Below, in pieces: positions 16,275 to 24,482 of a stretch of 40,355 bases of DNA (its first letter is position 1; every line of letters starts with the position of its first letter). The notes under the pieces were generated by a model, which was not told the origin of the DNA, did not search any database, and saw nothing but the letters and a program-made list of their open reading frames with translations. A program made the translations under genes and the position numbers. The stretch comes from DASXYG01 sp036502625 (GTDB lineage: Bacteria; Actinomycetota; Actinomycetes; Streptosporangiales; Streptosporangiaceae). Where the stretch lies: contig DASXYG010000115.1 in the NCBI GenBank assembly GCA_036502625.1, forward strand, positions 1-40,355, written 5' to 3'.

Positions 16275-16355
16275 AAGGCCGCGCTGCCGCGCGACAGCTT
16301 TTCCGCGTCCTGGGTTCTGTGTTCTTGGGGTTGGGCCGCGGGGCTGACGCCCTGG
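16275..16355 (+). repeat. Dispersed ~80-bp repeat, copy D
   Basis: Copy D begins aaggccgcgctgccgcgcga, 136 bp after copy C. Two of its differences from C would change amino acids in the only frame open through both, so a conserved peptide is unlikely. Confidence 0.92.
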
Positions 16356-16569
16356 CCTGGCCTGGTTCTGGGTTCCCCCGGGACGGGGCTCGGGGTGCAC
16401 TGCGAGATGGGCGCGTCGGCGTGCGACTGGTTCCCGCGACTTTCGTCCGGTGTATCCGTAGCGGGATCGGCGCTCCGGCGCGGGCCTGGGTTCGGTGGGC
16501 CCCGGGGCGGTCCTGCGGACGGGCGGCCGCCTGGTGCCCCGGGGCGAACCGGTCTGGGCGGAACGTCGC

Positions 16570-16783
16570 CAGGGGACGCCGGGTCTCAGGGAACGGCGGG
16601 TCCCAAGGGCCGCCGGGTCCCAGGGAACGCCGGGTCCCAGGGAGCGGCGGGTTCCGGGGGGCGGCGGGTTCCGGGGAACGGCGGGTTCCGGGGGCGCCGG
16701 GCTCCAGGGAACGGCGGGTGCCAGGGAACGCCGGGTCCCGCGGGCCGCCCGGTCCAGGGGACGCTGGGTTCCGGGGGGCGCTG
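16570..16783. repeat. 17-bp imperfect tandem repeat, about 12 copies
   Basis: Units follow the pattern cagggaacggcgggtcc with changes mainly at a/g and c/t positions; two units are 16 bp. Each unit contains ggaac and gttcc/gtccc, so neighbouring units can pair as small hairpins. A 17-bp period excludes a conserved reading frame. Confidence 0.9.
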
Positions 16784-16915
16784 AGGCGTTGTTCGTGGGC
16801 GGCATGTCGGGGTGTGGCGCTCGGAGCGGTGTGCCACTTGCGTTGCGCGGTCGGGGGCGTTCAGTATCTGGCGCACGGCTGATCGTGTCCGTCTGATTGG
16901 GGGGGGGCCGCGCCC

Positions 16916-17365
16916 ATGGTCGACTTCTTCTGGATCGCTGATCATTCGTGGCCGGTTCTCGCGCGGTTGTTCCGTGGCCATACTGCGATCTATCGCGCGA
17001 CGGGCGGGCGTCTGGGGCACCGCCTGCCGGGGGTCCCCCCGATGCTCCTCCTCGACCACACGGGGGCGAAGAGCGGCAAGCGGCGGACCACACCTCTGGT
17101 CTACATGCCGGACGGAGACCGGTTCCTCGTCGTCGCCGCCAAAGGCGGGCATCCGGAGAACCCGGCCTGGCTCCACAACCTGCGCGCACATCCCGACACG
17201 GGGATCCAGGTCGGCAGGCGGCGGATCGACGTGCATGTCAGGGAGGCGGCGGGCGAGGAGCGCCGGACACTGTGGCCGAAGGCGCTCGCCTATACCGCTC
17301 ACTGGCGCCGCTACGCGCGGCGCACCCAGCGCACGATCCCGCTGCTGATCCTCGAGCCGCGTTAG
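16916..17365 (+). CDS. Ddn-like F420-dependent nitroreductase-family protein
   Basis: This 149-aa protein of the deazaflavin (F420)-dependent nitroreductase family is the group of Mycobacterium Ddn, which use reduced F420 to reduce quinones or nitro compounds. The core reads MLLLDHTGAKSGKRRTTPLVYMPDGDRFLVVAAKGGHPENPAWLHNL by position about 44-90, with the typical GAKSGKxRxTPL and GG..NPAWxxNL motifs, and then HVREA..ERRTLWPKA. ATG 16916 follows a G run that may act as the ribosome-binding site. It stands alone behind the repeat island and ahead of the XRE regulator. Substrate unknown. Confidence 0.9.
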   Translation: MVDFFWIADHSWPVLARLFRGHTAIYRATGGRLGHRLPGVPPMLLLDHTGAKSGKRRTTPLVYMPDGDRFLVVAAKGGHPENPAWLHNLRAHPDTGIQVGRRRIDVHVREAAGEERRTLWPKALAYTAHWRRYARRTQRTIPLLILEPR

Positions 17366-17401
17366 GAACTCCGACCAGGATCCGTCAAGGAGGCGGGGCC
17401 C

Positions 17402-17428
17402 CTCAGTGTCGCTGAGTTGTTATCTCAG
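17402..17428. promoter_or_regulatory. Nested CTCAG/CTGAG palindromes before the XRE promoter
   Basis: CTCAG (17402-17406), CTGAG (17412-17416) and CTCAG (17424-17428) form two overlapping inverted repeats that share the middle half-site, with spacers of 5 and 7 bp. The pair ends six bases before the -35 box of the XRE-cupin gene, a natural place for its own operator. Confidence 0.55.
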
Positions 17429-17434
17429 AGATTC

Positions 17435-17463
17435 TTGACTGTGGGTGTGGGTGTCCTTAGTGT
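17435..17463 (+). promoter_or_regulatory. Promoter of the XRE-cupin regulator, probably leaderless
   Basis: TTGACT (17435-17440) and TAGTGT (17458-17463) are spaced by 17 bp, close to the housekeeping sigma consensus. GTG 17472 starts eight bases after the -10 box, about where transcription should begin. The message would therefore lack a leader. Confidence 0.65.
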
Positions 17464-17471
17464 CCTGGCTT

Positions 17472-18053
17472 GTGAATTTCGAGCGGGAGAGGGTTCGGGC
17501 CGCGCGCGACGTCACGGTCGGGGAGCGGTTGCGGGCCGTGCGGCGGGCGCGGAAGTTGACGCTGCTCGCGGTGGCCAAGCGGGCGGAGATCAGTGAGGGG
17601 TATCTCAGCCAGGTCGAGCGGGGCATCGCGAATCCGAGCATCGGGACGCTCCAGCAGATCGCGGAGGCCCTCGGGCTGAAGATCGGCGACCTGTTCGCCA
17701 GCGACTTCGACGCGCGCCCCCGCGTGCTGCGCGTGGACGCGCGGCCCGGCCTGGCGTTCGGCGTCCTGGGACGGAAGTACCGGCTGACCGCGAAGGCGCA
17801 GCAGCACATCGAGGCGTTCGTCGGCGAGTTCGACCCCGGTGGCGCCACCGGCGAGGACGGCTACACCCACGGCGACTCCGAGGAGCTGCTGCTGGTGCTG
17901 GCCGGGCGGGTGGAGCTCACCCTCGACGGCGAGCCGCACGTCATGGACGTCGGCGACAGCATCGTCTACCGCAGCTCCACACCGCACCGCCTCGCCGAGG
18001 TCGGCGGCGCGCCCGCGACCGTCCTGTGGGTGATCAGCCCGCCGAGCTACTGA
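17472..18053 (+). CDS. XRE-family regulator with C-terminal cupin
   Basis: This 193-aa protein has an N-terminal Cro/C1-type HTH (GERLRAVRRARKLTLLAVAK, then SEGYLSQVERGIANPSIGTL) and a C-terminal small-molecule-binding cupin (HGDSEELLLVLAGRVELTLD, then VGDSIVYRSSTPHRL). The layout is that of PuuR-type regulators, which often control amine or amino-acid catabolism. GTG 17472 is preferred because the promoter boxes leave no room for the in-frame GTGs at 17445, 17451 and 17460. It ends 47 bp before the hyuA-like gene and is the obvious candidate regulator of that catabolic cluster. The ligand is unknown. Confidence 0.92.
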   Translation: MNFERERVRAARDVTVGERLRAVRRARKLTLLAVAKRAEISEGYLSQVERGIANPSIGTLQQIAEALGLKIGDLFASDFDARPRVLRVDARPGLAFGVLGRKYRLTAKAQQHIEAFVGEFDPGGATGEDGYTHGDSEELLLVLAGRVELTLDGEPHVMDVGDSIVYRSSTPHRLAEVGGAPATVLWVISPPSY

Positions 18054-18068
18054 ACGTGCCGCGTACGA

Positions 18069-18088
18069 GGCCCGTTTCCGTACGGGCC
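18069..18088. promoter_or_regulatory. Inverted repeat before hyuA
   Basis: GGCCCGT (18069-18075) and ACGGGCC (18082-18088) form a perfect 7-bp inverted repeat around a 6-base loop, directly before the hyuA ribosome-binding site ggggaggt. It could be an operator or a leader hairpin that tunes expression of the catabolic genes. Confidence 0.45.
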
Positions 18089-18100
18089 GGGGGAGGTCAG

Positions 18101-20110
18101 ATGAGAATCGGCGCGGAATGCGGCGGTACGTTCACCGACGTCGTCGTGCTCGACGAGAACGGCGCGCTGCGCGCGATCGACAAGGTGTTCTCCACGCCCG
18201 ACGATCCGTCGCGCGCGGTCGTCAACGGGCTGAACGGGCTGGCCGCCGGGCTCACCGAGGGCGCGGCCCTCCTGCACGGCAGCACCGTCGCCACCAACGC
18301 CCTGCTGGAACGCCGCGGCGCGCGGATCGGCATGCTGGTCACCCGCGGCTTCCGCGACCTGGTCTTCCTCCAGCGCCAGGACCGGCTGCGCATGTACGAC
18401 CTGGGCTACCGCAAGCCGGTCCCGCTGGTGCGGCGCGGCGACATCCACGAGGTCGACGAGCGGCTCGACCACGACGGCGGCGTGGTCCGCGCGCTGGACG
18501 AGGAGTCCGTACGCGCCGCCGCCCGCGCGCTGCTGGACGCCGGGGTGACCGCGATCGCCGTCGCGTACCTGCACGCGTACGCCGACCCGCGGCACGAGCT
18601 GCGCACCCGGGAGATCCTCGCGGAGCTCGCGCCGGACCTGCCCGTCTCGGTGTCCAGCGGCGTGGTGCGGGAGTTCCGCGAGTACGAGCGGACCGCGACG
18701 ACCGCGGCCGACGCGTTCATCCGCCCCGTGGTGGCCGGCTACCTGGACCGGCTGGCCCGTACGGCCACCGCGATGGGCGTGGAGTCGTTGCAGGTCATGC
18801 AGTCCAACGGCGGCATCGTCCCGGCGAACGTCGCGGGTGCGCACCCGGTGACGATGCTGCTGTCGGGCCCCGCCGCCGGGGTGTCGGGCGCGATCGGCGT
18901 GGCCGAGTCCGCGGGCGTGGCCGACGTCGTGACGCTCGACATGGGCGGCACCAGTACGGACGTCGCGCTGGTCACCGGCGGCGAACCGCACGTCACGGCG
19001 GAGACGGTCGTGGACGGGCTGCCGCTGCGGGTGCCGATGGTGGACATCACCACGGTCGGCGCCGGGGGCGGCAGCATCGTCGCGATCGACAGCGGCGGCC
19101 TGCTGACCGTCGGGCCGCGCAGCGCGGGCGCCGACCCGGGCCCGGCGTGCTACGGCCGCGGGTCCGGGCTGCCCACCGTCACGGACGCGAACGTGCTGCG
19201 CGGGCTGATCCGCCCGGAGAGCTTCCTGGGCGGCCGGTTCGCGCTGGACCGCGGCGCCGCGGCGGACGCGTTCGCGCCGATCGCCGGGCGGCTGGGCAAG
19301 CCGGTCGAGCGCGTGGCCGAGGATGTGTACCGGCTCGCGGGCGTCGCGATGGCCGGGGCCATCCGGGTGGCGTCGGTGGAGCGCGGGCAGGAGGTCGAGG
19401 GCCACACGCTGATCGCGTACGGCGGCGCGGGCCCGCTGCACGCCGCGTCGGTGGCCGGCGAACTGGGCATCGCGCGGGTGCTGGTGCCGCCGTACCCGGG
19501 CCTGGCATCCGCGTACGGGCTGCTGACCTCGGGTTTCCGCCGCGAGTTCGGCCGTACGGCACTGGCCGCCGCGGACGACCTGGCCGACGCCGACCTGGCG
19601 GCCACCATGGGCGAGCTCGCCGACTCCGGCCGCGACGAGCTGGTCGCGGACGGCATCGACCTGGCCGGCGCCCGGCACACGTGGGCCGTCGACATGCGCT
19701 ACGCCGGGCAGGGCTTCGAGGTGGCGGTCCCCGTCCGCCGCGGCGACGGCGCGGTGCGCGTCGCCGATCTCGTCGCCGACTTCCACGAGCTGCACCGCAC
19801 CCGGTTCGGCTACGCCGACCCGGCCAAGCGGGTCCAGGTCGTGACGCTGCGGCTGACCGTGACGAAGCCGCGGCCGCCGGTCGTCCTGCCCCGCGTCGCG
19901 CACGACCCGGGCCGCACGGGCGAGCGGCGCGACATCGTCGAGGACGGCCGTACGGTCACGGCCCTGTTCACGCACCGCGCCGCGCTGCCGGCCGGCGCCG
20001 AGGTCACCGGCCCGGCGGTCGTCGAGGAGGACACCTCCACCTGCTTCGTGCCGTCCGGCTGGACGGCGCACGTCGACGAGCTGACCAACCTCGTCCTGGA
20101 GAGGAGCTGA
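18101..20110 (+). CDS. Hydantoinase/oxoprolinase family protein, subunit A (HyuA-like)
   Basis: This 669-aa protein is the ATP-binding subunit of the ATP-dependent amidohydrolases that open hydantoins, 5-oxoproline, caprolactam or N-methylpyrrolidone rings. The N-terminal Hydant_A_N domain begins with GAECGGTFTDVVVLDENG. The ASKHA-type core has VTLDMGGTSTDVALVTGG and GAGGGSIVAIDSGG followed by GPRSAGADPGPACYG, and later YGGAGPLHAASVA. The ATG follows gggggaggt at 18089-18097. It is the first enzyme gene behind the XRE-cupin regulator and lies two bases from the B subunit. The family is sure; the ring that is hydrolysed is not. Confidence 0.94.
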   Translation: MRIGAECGGTFTDVVVLDENGALRAIDKVFSTPDDPSRAVVNGLNGLAAGLTEGAALLHGSTVATNALLERRGARIGMLVTRGFRDLVFLQRQDRLRMYDLGYRKPVPLVRRGDIHEVDERLDHDGGVVRALDEESVRAAARALLDAGVTAIAVAYLHAYADPRHELRTREILAELAPDLPVSVSSGVVREFREYERTATTAADAFIRPVVAGYLDRLARTATAMGVESLQVMQSNGGIVPANVAGAHPVTMLLSGPAAGVSGAIGVAESAGVADVVTLDMGGTSTDVALVTGGEPHVTAETVVDGLPLRVPMVDITTVGAGGGSIVAIDSGGLLTVGPRSAGADPGPACYGRGSGLPTVTDANVLRGLIRPESFLGGRFALDRGAAADAFAPIAGRLGKPVERVAEDVYRLAGVAMAGAIRVASVERGQEVEGHTLIAYGGAGPLHAASVAGELGIARVLVPPYPGLASAYGLLTSGFRREFGRTALAAADDLADADLAATMGELADSGRDELVADGIDLAGARHTWAVDMRYAGQGFEVAVPVRRGDGAVRVADLVADFHELHRTRFGYADPAKRVQVVTLRLTVTKPRPPVVLPRVAHDPGRTGERRDIVEDGRTVTALFTHRAALPAGAEVTGPAVVEEDTSTCFVPSGWTAHVDELTNLVLERS

Positions 20111-20112
20111 CC

Positions 20113-21744
20113 ATGGCGCTGGACCCGGTCCGGCTCGGCATCATCGGCGCGGGATACGCCGCGATCACCCGTGAGATGGCCGCCGACCTGCGGCGTACGG
20201 CGTTCTCGTCGATCGTCCGCGAGGCACGCGACTTCTCCGTCGCGCTGACGGACGCCCGCGGCGAGGTCGTCACGCAGGCCGAGTGCATCCCGATCATGAC
20301 GGCGGGCATCTCGATCGCGCTGCGCGGCCTGATGGCCGACATCGACGTGGCCGCGCTGACCCCCGACGACGCGCTGCTGATGAACGACCCGTACGGCGGC
20401 GGCCAGCACATGCAGGACATCTACCTGTTCACGCCGATCTTCGCCGGCGGCGACCTGGTGGCGTTCGCGGCCAGCGTCGCCCATCACGTGGACATCGGCG
20501 GCGGCCATGCCGGGCTGAACGCCGAGGCGACGGAGATCTACCAGGAGGGGCTGCGGCTGCCGATGGCGCGGTTCTCGGTGTCCCGCGACTGGAACGGCGG
20601 CTTCGTCGAGCGGATCATCCGCGCGAACGTCCGCGTGCCGGACCTGGTGATCGGCGACCTCAACGCGCAGTTCGCCGCCAACACCACCGCGCACCGCAGG
20701 CTCACCCAGTTGATCGGCCGCTACGGCGCGGCCGACGCCCTGGCCGCGATGGACGAGCTGAAGGACTACTCCGAACGCCGGTTCCGCGACGCGATCGGCC
20801 GCATCCCCGACGGGGAGTACACCGCCGAGGAGACGCTGGACGCCACCCCGTGGGGCGGCGACGTCGCCACGGTGCGCGCGCGGGTCACGGTCGCGGGCGG
20901 TGCGCTGTCCGTGGACTTCACCGGCAGCTCGGAGCAGATCGTGGGCAACGTCAACTGCCCGTTCGCCTCGACGGTGTCGGCCGCGCAGTCCGCCGTACGC
21001 TGCCTGCTCGACGAGCAGGACATCCCGTTCAACGAGGGGTGCAACCGGCCGGTGACGATCACCGCGCCGTACGGCTCGATCCTCAACCCGCGCCCGCCGG
21101 CCGCGGTCCGCGCGCGGCTCACCCCGGCCAGCCGCGTGTTCAACGCGATCGTCCGCGCGCTCGGCGCCGTCATGCCGGACCGCGCCGTGGCCACCGGCTT
21201 CGACACGACCACGGCCGTGTCGGTCAGCCACCTCGACGGCGGCGACGGCCGCTACCAGGTCGTCCTGGAGATCCTGGGCGGCGGCTGGGGCGGGTGCGCC
21301 GACCACGACGGCGCGGATGCGCTGGACAACCCGATCTCCAACTGCGCCAACGCGCCCGTCGAGGCGCTGGAAAGCGACTACTCGCACTTCAGGATCGCCG
21401 AGTACGCGCTGGTCGGCGGGTCGGGCGGCGCCGGGGAGAACCGCGGCGGCCTGGGGATACGCCGGGTGTACGAGGCGACCCGCGACAACGTGCAGATCTC
21501 CGGCTACGCCGACCGCCACCGCGCGGGCGCGGCCGGGTTGCGCGGCGGCGGGCCCGGCGGCGCCGGCGCCTTCACCGTGGAACGCCGCGACGGCACCGTC
21601 GAGCGGCTGGACTGCGTGTTCAGCGGGTCGCTCGCCGCCGGCGACCGGATCGTCGTGGTCACCGGCGGCGGTGGCGGGCAGGGCGACCCGGCGCGCCGCG
21701 ACCCGGAACGCGCCGACCGCGACCGCTTCGACGAGCTGGCCTGA
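20113..21744 (+). CDS. Hydantoinase B/oxoprolinase family protein (HyuB-like)
   Basis: This 543-aa partner of the A subunit carries the family's metal-binding motifs: NDPYGGGQHMQDIYLFTPIF at about 96-115 and HHVDIGGGHAG at about 126-136. The glycine-rich LEILGGGWGGCADHDGAD and GGAGENRGGLGIRRVY are also typical. The A and B subunits together form the catalytic complex. The ATG follows gagaggagc at 20099-20107. It is separated by 36 bases from the first MHS transporter, so the enzyme and the uptake system are probably one transcription unit. Confidence 0.94.
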   Translation: MALDPVRLGIIGAGYAAITREMAADLRRTAFSSIVREARDFSVALTDARGEVVTQAECIPIMTAGISIALRGLMADIDVAALTPDDALLMNDPYGGGQHMQDIYLFTPIFAGGDLVAFAASVAHHVDIGGGHAGLNAEATEIYQEGLRLPMARFSVSRDWNGGFVERIIRANVRVPDLVIGDLNAQFAANTTAHRRLTQLIGRYGAADALAAMDELKDYSERRFRDAIGRIPDGEYTAEETLDATPWGGDVATVRARVTVAGGALSVDFTGSSEQIVGNVNCPFASTVSAAQSAVRCLLDEQDIPFNEGCNRPVTITAPYGSILNPRPPAAVRARLTPASRVFNAIVRALGAVMPDRAVATGFDTTTAVSVSHLDGGDGRYQVVLEILGGGWGGCADHDGADALDNPISNCANAPVEALESDYSHFRIAEYALVGGSGGAGENRGGLGIRRVYEATRDNVQISGYADRHRAGAAGLRGGGPGGAGAFTVERRDGTVERLDCVFSGSLAAGDRIVVVTGGGGGQGDPARRDPERADRDRFDELA

Positions 21745-21780
21745 CCGGAACCGCCCACCCCCCAAGGCACCGGGAGCAGC

Positions 21781-23112
21781 ATGACCACGCAGAACCCACC
21801 GGGTCGGATGTCGCTGACGCGGGTCGCCTCGGCGGCCGTGATCGGCACGACCATCGAGTGGTACGACTTCTTCATCTACGGCACGGCGTCCGCGCTGGTG
21901 TTCAACCGGGTCTTCTTCCCCGAGACGACGCCGCTGACCGGCACGCTGCTGGCGTTCTCCACGTTCGCCGTCGGGTTCATCGCCCGGCCGCTGGGCGCGA
22001 TCGTGTTCGGGCACTTCGGCGACCGCTACGGCCGCAAGGCCACGCTGGTCGTGTCGCTGCTGGCGATGGGGCTCGCGACGTTCGCGATCGGGCTGCTCCC
22101 GTCGTACGGCACGGCGGGCGCCCTGGCGCCGCTGCTGCTGGTGCTCATGCGGCTGGTGCAGGGCTTCGCGGTGGGCGGCGAGTGGGGCGGCGCCGCGCTG
22201 ATCGGCGTGGAGCACGCGCCGCCGCGCAAGAAGGTGCTGTTCGGGTCGTTCGCCCAGCTCGGCTCGCCGCTGGGGCTGCTGCTCGCCACGGCGGTGTTCC
22301 AGGTCGTGGCGCTGACCGCGGGCGGCACGTCGCCGGACGGCTTCGCGTGGCGGGTGCCGTTCCTGCTGTCCGTGGTCCTCGTACCGATCGGCCTGTTCAT
22401 CCGGCTGGGCATCACCGAGTCCAAGGAGTTCGCCGCGGCGCGCCGTGAGCGGGCCGCGGGGCCGGGCCGGGTGCCGCTGGTCGCCGCCGTACGCGAGGCC
22501 GGCATCCGGATCCTCATCGGGTTCGGCGCGTTCTCCGGCGTGTTCGTCGTGTACTACCTGCTCACCAGCTTCACGCTGGTGTACGCCACCGAGACGTTGA
22601 AGATGCCGGAGTCGGTCAGCCTGCCGGGGAACCTGATCGCCGCCGTGGTGGAGGGCGTGTTCGTGGTGGTCGGTGCGGTGGCGTCGCTGCGGTTCGACGC
22701 CCGGCGCATCGCGATCCTCGGCGCGGCCGGCCTCGTCGCCTGGTCGTTCCCGGCGTTCGCGCTGATGAACGCCCGCGTACCCGGGCTGCTCTACCTCGCG
22801 GTCGCGGTCGCCATGGTGTTCATCGGCCTCGGCTACGGCGTGCTGGCCGGTCAGGTGGCGCAGTTGTTCGCCGCGCGCGTCCGGTACACCGGCTCGTCGC
22901 TGAGCTACCACCTCGGCGGCGCCCTGGGCGGCGGCCTGGCCCCGGTCATCGCCACGTACCTGCTCGACCTGACCGGGTCGGCGTGGCCGATCGCCGGGTT
23001 CTGCGTGGTCATCGCCGTGATGATGCTCGCCTGCTGTGTGCTGCTGCCCCGGCGCGTGTCCGCCGACGGCGAGCCCGCGGCCCCGCGTGTCGACGAGAGG
23101 GCGGATGCGTGA
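21781..23112 (+). CDS. MHS-family MFS importer 1
   Basis: This 443-aa, 12-TM metabolite:H+ symporter belongs to the group of ShiA, ProP and KgtP, which take up organic acids, betaines and similar solutes. It opens IGTTIEWYDFFIYGTASALVF, the MHS fingerprint, and has FGHFGDRYGRKATLV in the 2-3 loop and VGGEWGGAALIGVEHAP in TM5. The C-terminal ~20 residues are charged. The ATG follows gggagcag. It overlaps FAD oxidoreductase 1 by one base (TGATG). It is related to MHS importer 2 (24483-25790), most clearly over the first half, but far less so than the two oxidoreductases are to each other. Confidence 0.93.
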   Translation: MTTQNPPGRMSLTRVASAAVIGTTIEWYDFFIYGTASALVFNRVFFPETTPLTGTLLAFSTFAVGFIARPLGAIVFGHFGDRYGRKATLVVSLLAMGLATFAIGLLPSYGTAGALAPLLLVLMRLVQGFAVGGEWGGAALIGVEHAPPRKKVLFGSFAQLGSPLGLLLATAVFQVVALTAGGTSPDGFAWRVPFLLSVVLVPIGLFIRLGITESKEFAAARRERAAGPGRVPLVAAVREAGIRILIGFGAFSGVFVVYYLLTSFTLVYATETLKMPESVSLPGNLIAAVVEGVFVVVGAVASLRFDARRIAILGAAGLVAWSFPAFALMNARVPGLLYLAVAVAMVFIGLGYGVLAGQVAQLFAARVRYTGSSLSYHLGGALGGGLAPVIATYLLDLTGSAWPIAGFCVVIAVMMLACCVLLPRRVSADGEPAAPRVDERADA

Positions 23113-24482
23113 TGAGCGTCAACGGGAACGTGTCGTTCTGGTACCGGGAGATCGGGCTGCCCGTACGGCGGGATTCGCTGGCCGGAGCGGTCGAGGCGGA
23201 TGTGTGCGTGGTGGGTGCCGGGTTCACGGGGTTGTGGACGGCGTACTACCTGAAGAAGGCCGACCCGGCGCTGCGCGTCGTGATCGTGGAGCGGGAGTTC
23301 GCCGGGTTCGGGGCGTCGGGGCGCAATGGCGGGTGGCTCAGTGGGCAGATCGCCGGGGCGCCCGCGCGGTACGCGAAGGAGCACGGCGCGGCGGCCGTGC
23401 GCGGGCTCCAGCGTGCGATGAACGCCTCCGTGGACGAGGTGATCGCGGTCGCCGCCGCCGAGGGCATCGACGCGGACGTCGTCAAGAGCGGCATCCTGCG
23501 CGTCGCGCACGCCCCGGCGCAGCTCCCGCGGCTGCGCGCCGCCGCGCGCACGGCCCGCGAGTGGGGCAACCCGGACGAGACCCCGCTGTCCGCGCGCGAG
23601 GTCACCGACCGGATCAACGTCGACGGCGCGCTCGGCGGCCTGTTCAACCCGCACTGCGCGCGCATCCAGCCCGCCAAGCTCGTCCAGGGCCTGGCCGCGG
23701 CCGTGACGCGGCTGGGCGTCACGATCTACGAGTCGACGCCGGTCACGGCGATCGAGCCGGGGCGGGCGCGCACCCCGTTCGGTGACGTACGGGCCCGGTA
23801 CGTGATCCGCGCGACGGAGGGGTTCACCGCCGGGCTGGCGGGGGAGCGGCGCACGTGGCTGCCGATGAACTCGTCCATGATCGCCACCGAGCCGCTGCCC
23901 GCCGACCTCTGGGCGGAGATCGGCTGGGACGGCTGCGAGCTGCTGAACGACCAGACCCACGCGTACATGTACGCGCAGCGCACGGCCGACGGCCGGATCG
24001 CGATCGGCGGGCGCGGCATCCCGTACCGGTTCGGCTCCCGTACGGACCGCCGCGGCCGCACCCAGGCGTGGACCGTCCGCGAGCTCCGCGACATCCTCAC
24101 CCGGCTCCTGCCCGGCACCACGCGGGTGCGCGTCGACCACGCGTGGTGCGGGGTGCTCGGCGTGCCGCGCGACTGGTGTTCCAGCGTCGACCTGGACCGG
24201 TCCACCGGGCTCGGTTACGCGGGCGGCTACGTCGGCCACGGCGTGACCACCACGAACCTCGCGGGCCGGACGCTCGCCGACCTGGTGACCGGCGCCGACA
24301 CCCCCCTCGTGCGGCTGCCCTGGGTCGGCCACCACGTGCGCAAATGGGAGCCCGAACCGCTGCGCTGGCTCGGGGTCCAGGCCATGTATGCGGCGTACCG
24401 CGCGGCCGACCGCGCCGAGGACGGCCGGCGGATGACCACCTCACCGATCGCCACGATCGCCGACCGCATCTCGGGACGCTGA
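23112..24482 (+). CDS. FAD-dependent oxidoreductase 1 (DadA/PuuB-like)
   Basis: This 456-aa amine/amino-acid oxidoreductase of the DAO superfamily has an FAD-binding dinucleotide fold at the N-terminus, ADVCVVGAGFTGLWTAYYLK at 28-47. GFGASGRNGGWLSGQIAG follows, and the C-terminal LGYAGGYVGHGVTTTNLAGR holds the second flavin contact. It resembles gamma-glutamylputrescine and sarcosine/glycine oxidase-type enzymes, which oxidise C-N bonds. It starts at the MHS1 stop and ends directly before MHS2. It is about 85% identical by eye to oxidoreductase 2 (25787-27154), with long runs of identical DNA. Confidence 0.92.
   Translation: MSVNGNVSFWYREIGLPVRRDSLAGAVEADVCVVGAGFTGLWTAYYLKKADPALRVVIVEREFAGFGASGRNGGWLSGQIAGAPARYAKEHGAAAVRGLQRAMNASVDEVIAVAAAEGIDADVVKSGILRVAHAPAQLPRLRAAARTAREWGNPDETPLSAREVTDRINVDGALGGLFNPHCARIQPAKLVQGLAAAVTRLGVTIYESTPVTAIEPGRARTPFGDVRARYVIRATEGFTAGLAGERRTWLPMNSSMIATEPLPADLWAEIGWDGCELLNDQTHAYMYAQRTADGRIAIGGRGIPYRFGSRTDRRGRTQAWTVRELRDILTRLLPGTTRVRVDHAWCGVLGVPRDWCSSVDLDRSTGLGYAGGYVGHGVTTTNLAGRTLADLVTGADTPLVRLPWVGHHVRKWEPEPLRWLGVQAMYAAYRAADRAEDGRRMTTSPIATIADRISGR

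Larger units (their letters stand above)
15767..16915. other. 1.15-kb gene-free repeat island
   Basis: Between the suf terminator and the Ddn-like gene no credible gene is present on either strand. The stretch holds three copies of the dispersed ~80-bp repeat, a 7-bp tandem array and a 17-bp tandem array. Open frames here, including a long minus-strand Pro/Arg-rich one, have no family resemblance and result from the repeats and base composition. Confidence 0.75.

Noticed and set aside
16064..16882. A gene with the repeated peptide GRAAARQLFRVLG
   Set aside because: The repeat comes from the dispersed ~80-bp DNA element. Copy A breaks the frame, C and D differ at amino-acid-changing positions, and the frame then runs into a 17-bp array.
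15786..17189. A 467-codon Pro/Arg-rich reading frame on the minus strand
   Set aside because: It crosses two tandem arrays and the dispersed repeats and runs antisense through the Ddn-like gene. Its composition follows the repeats and no domain is visible.
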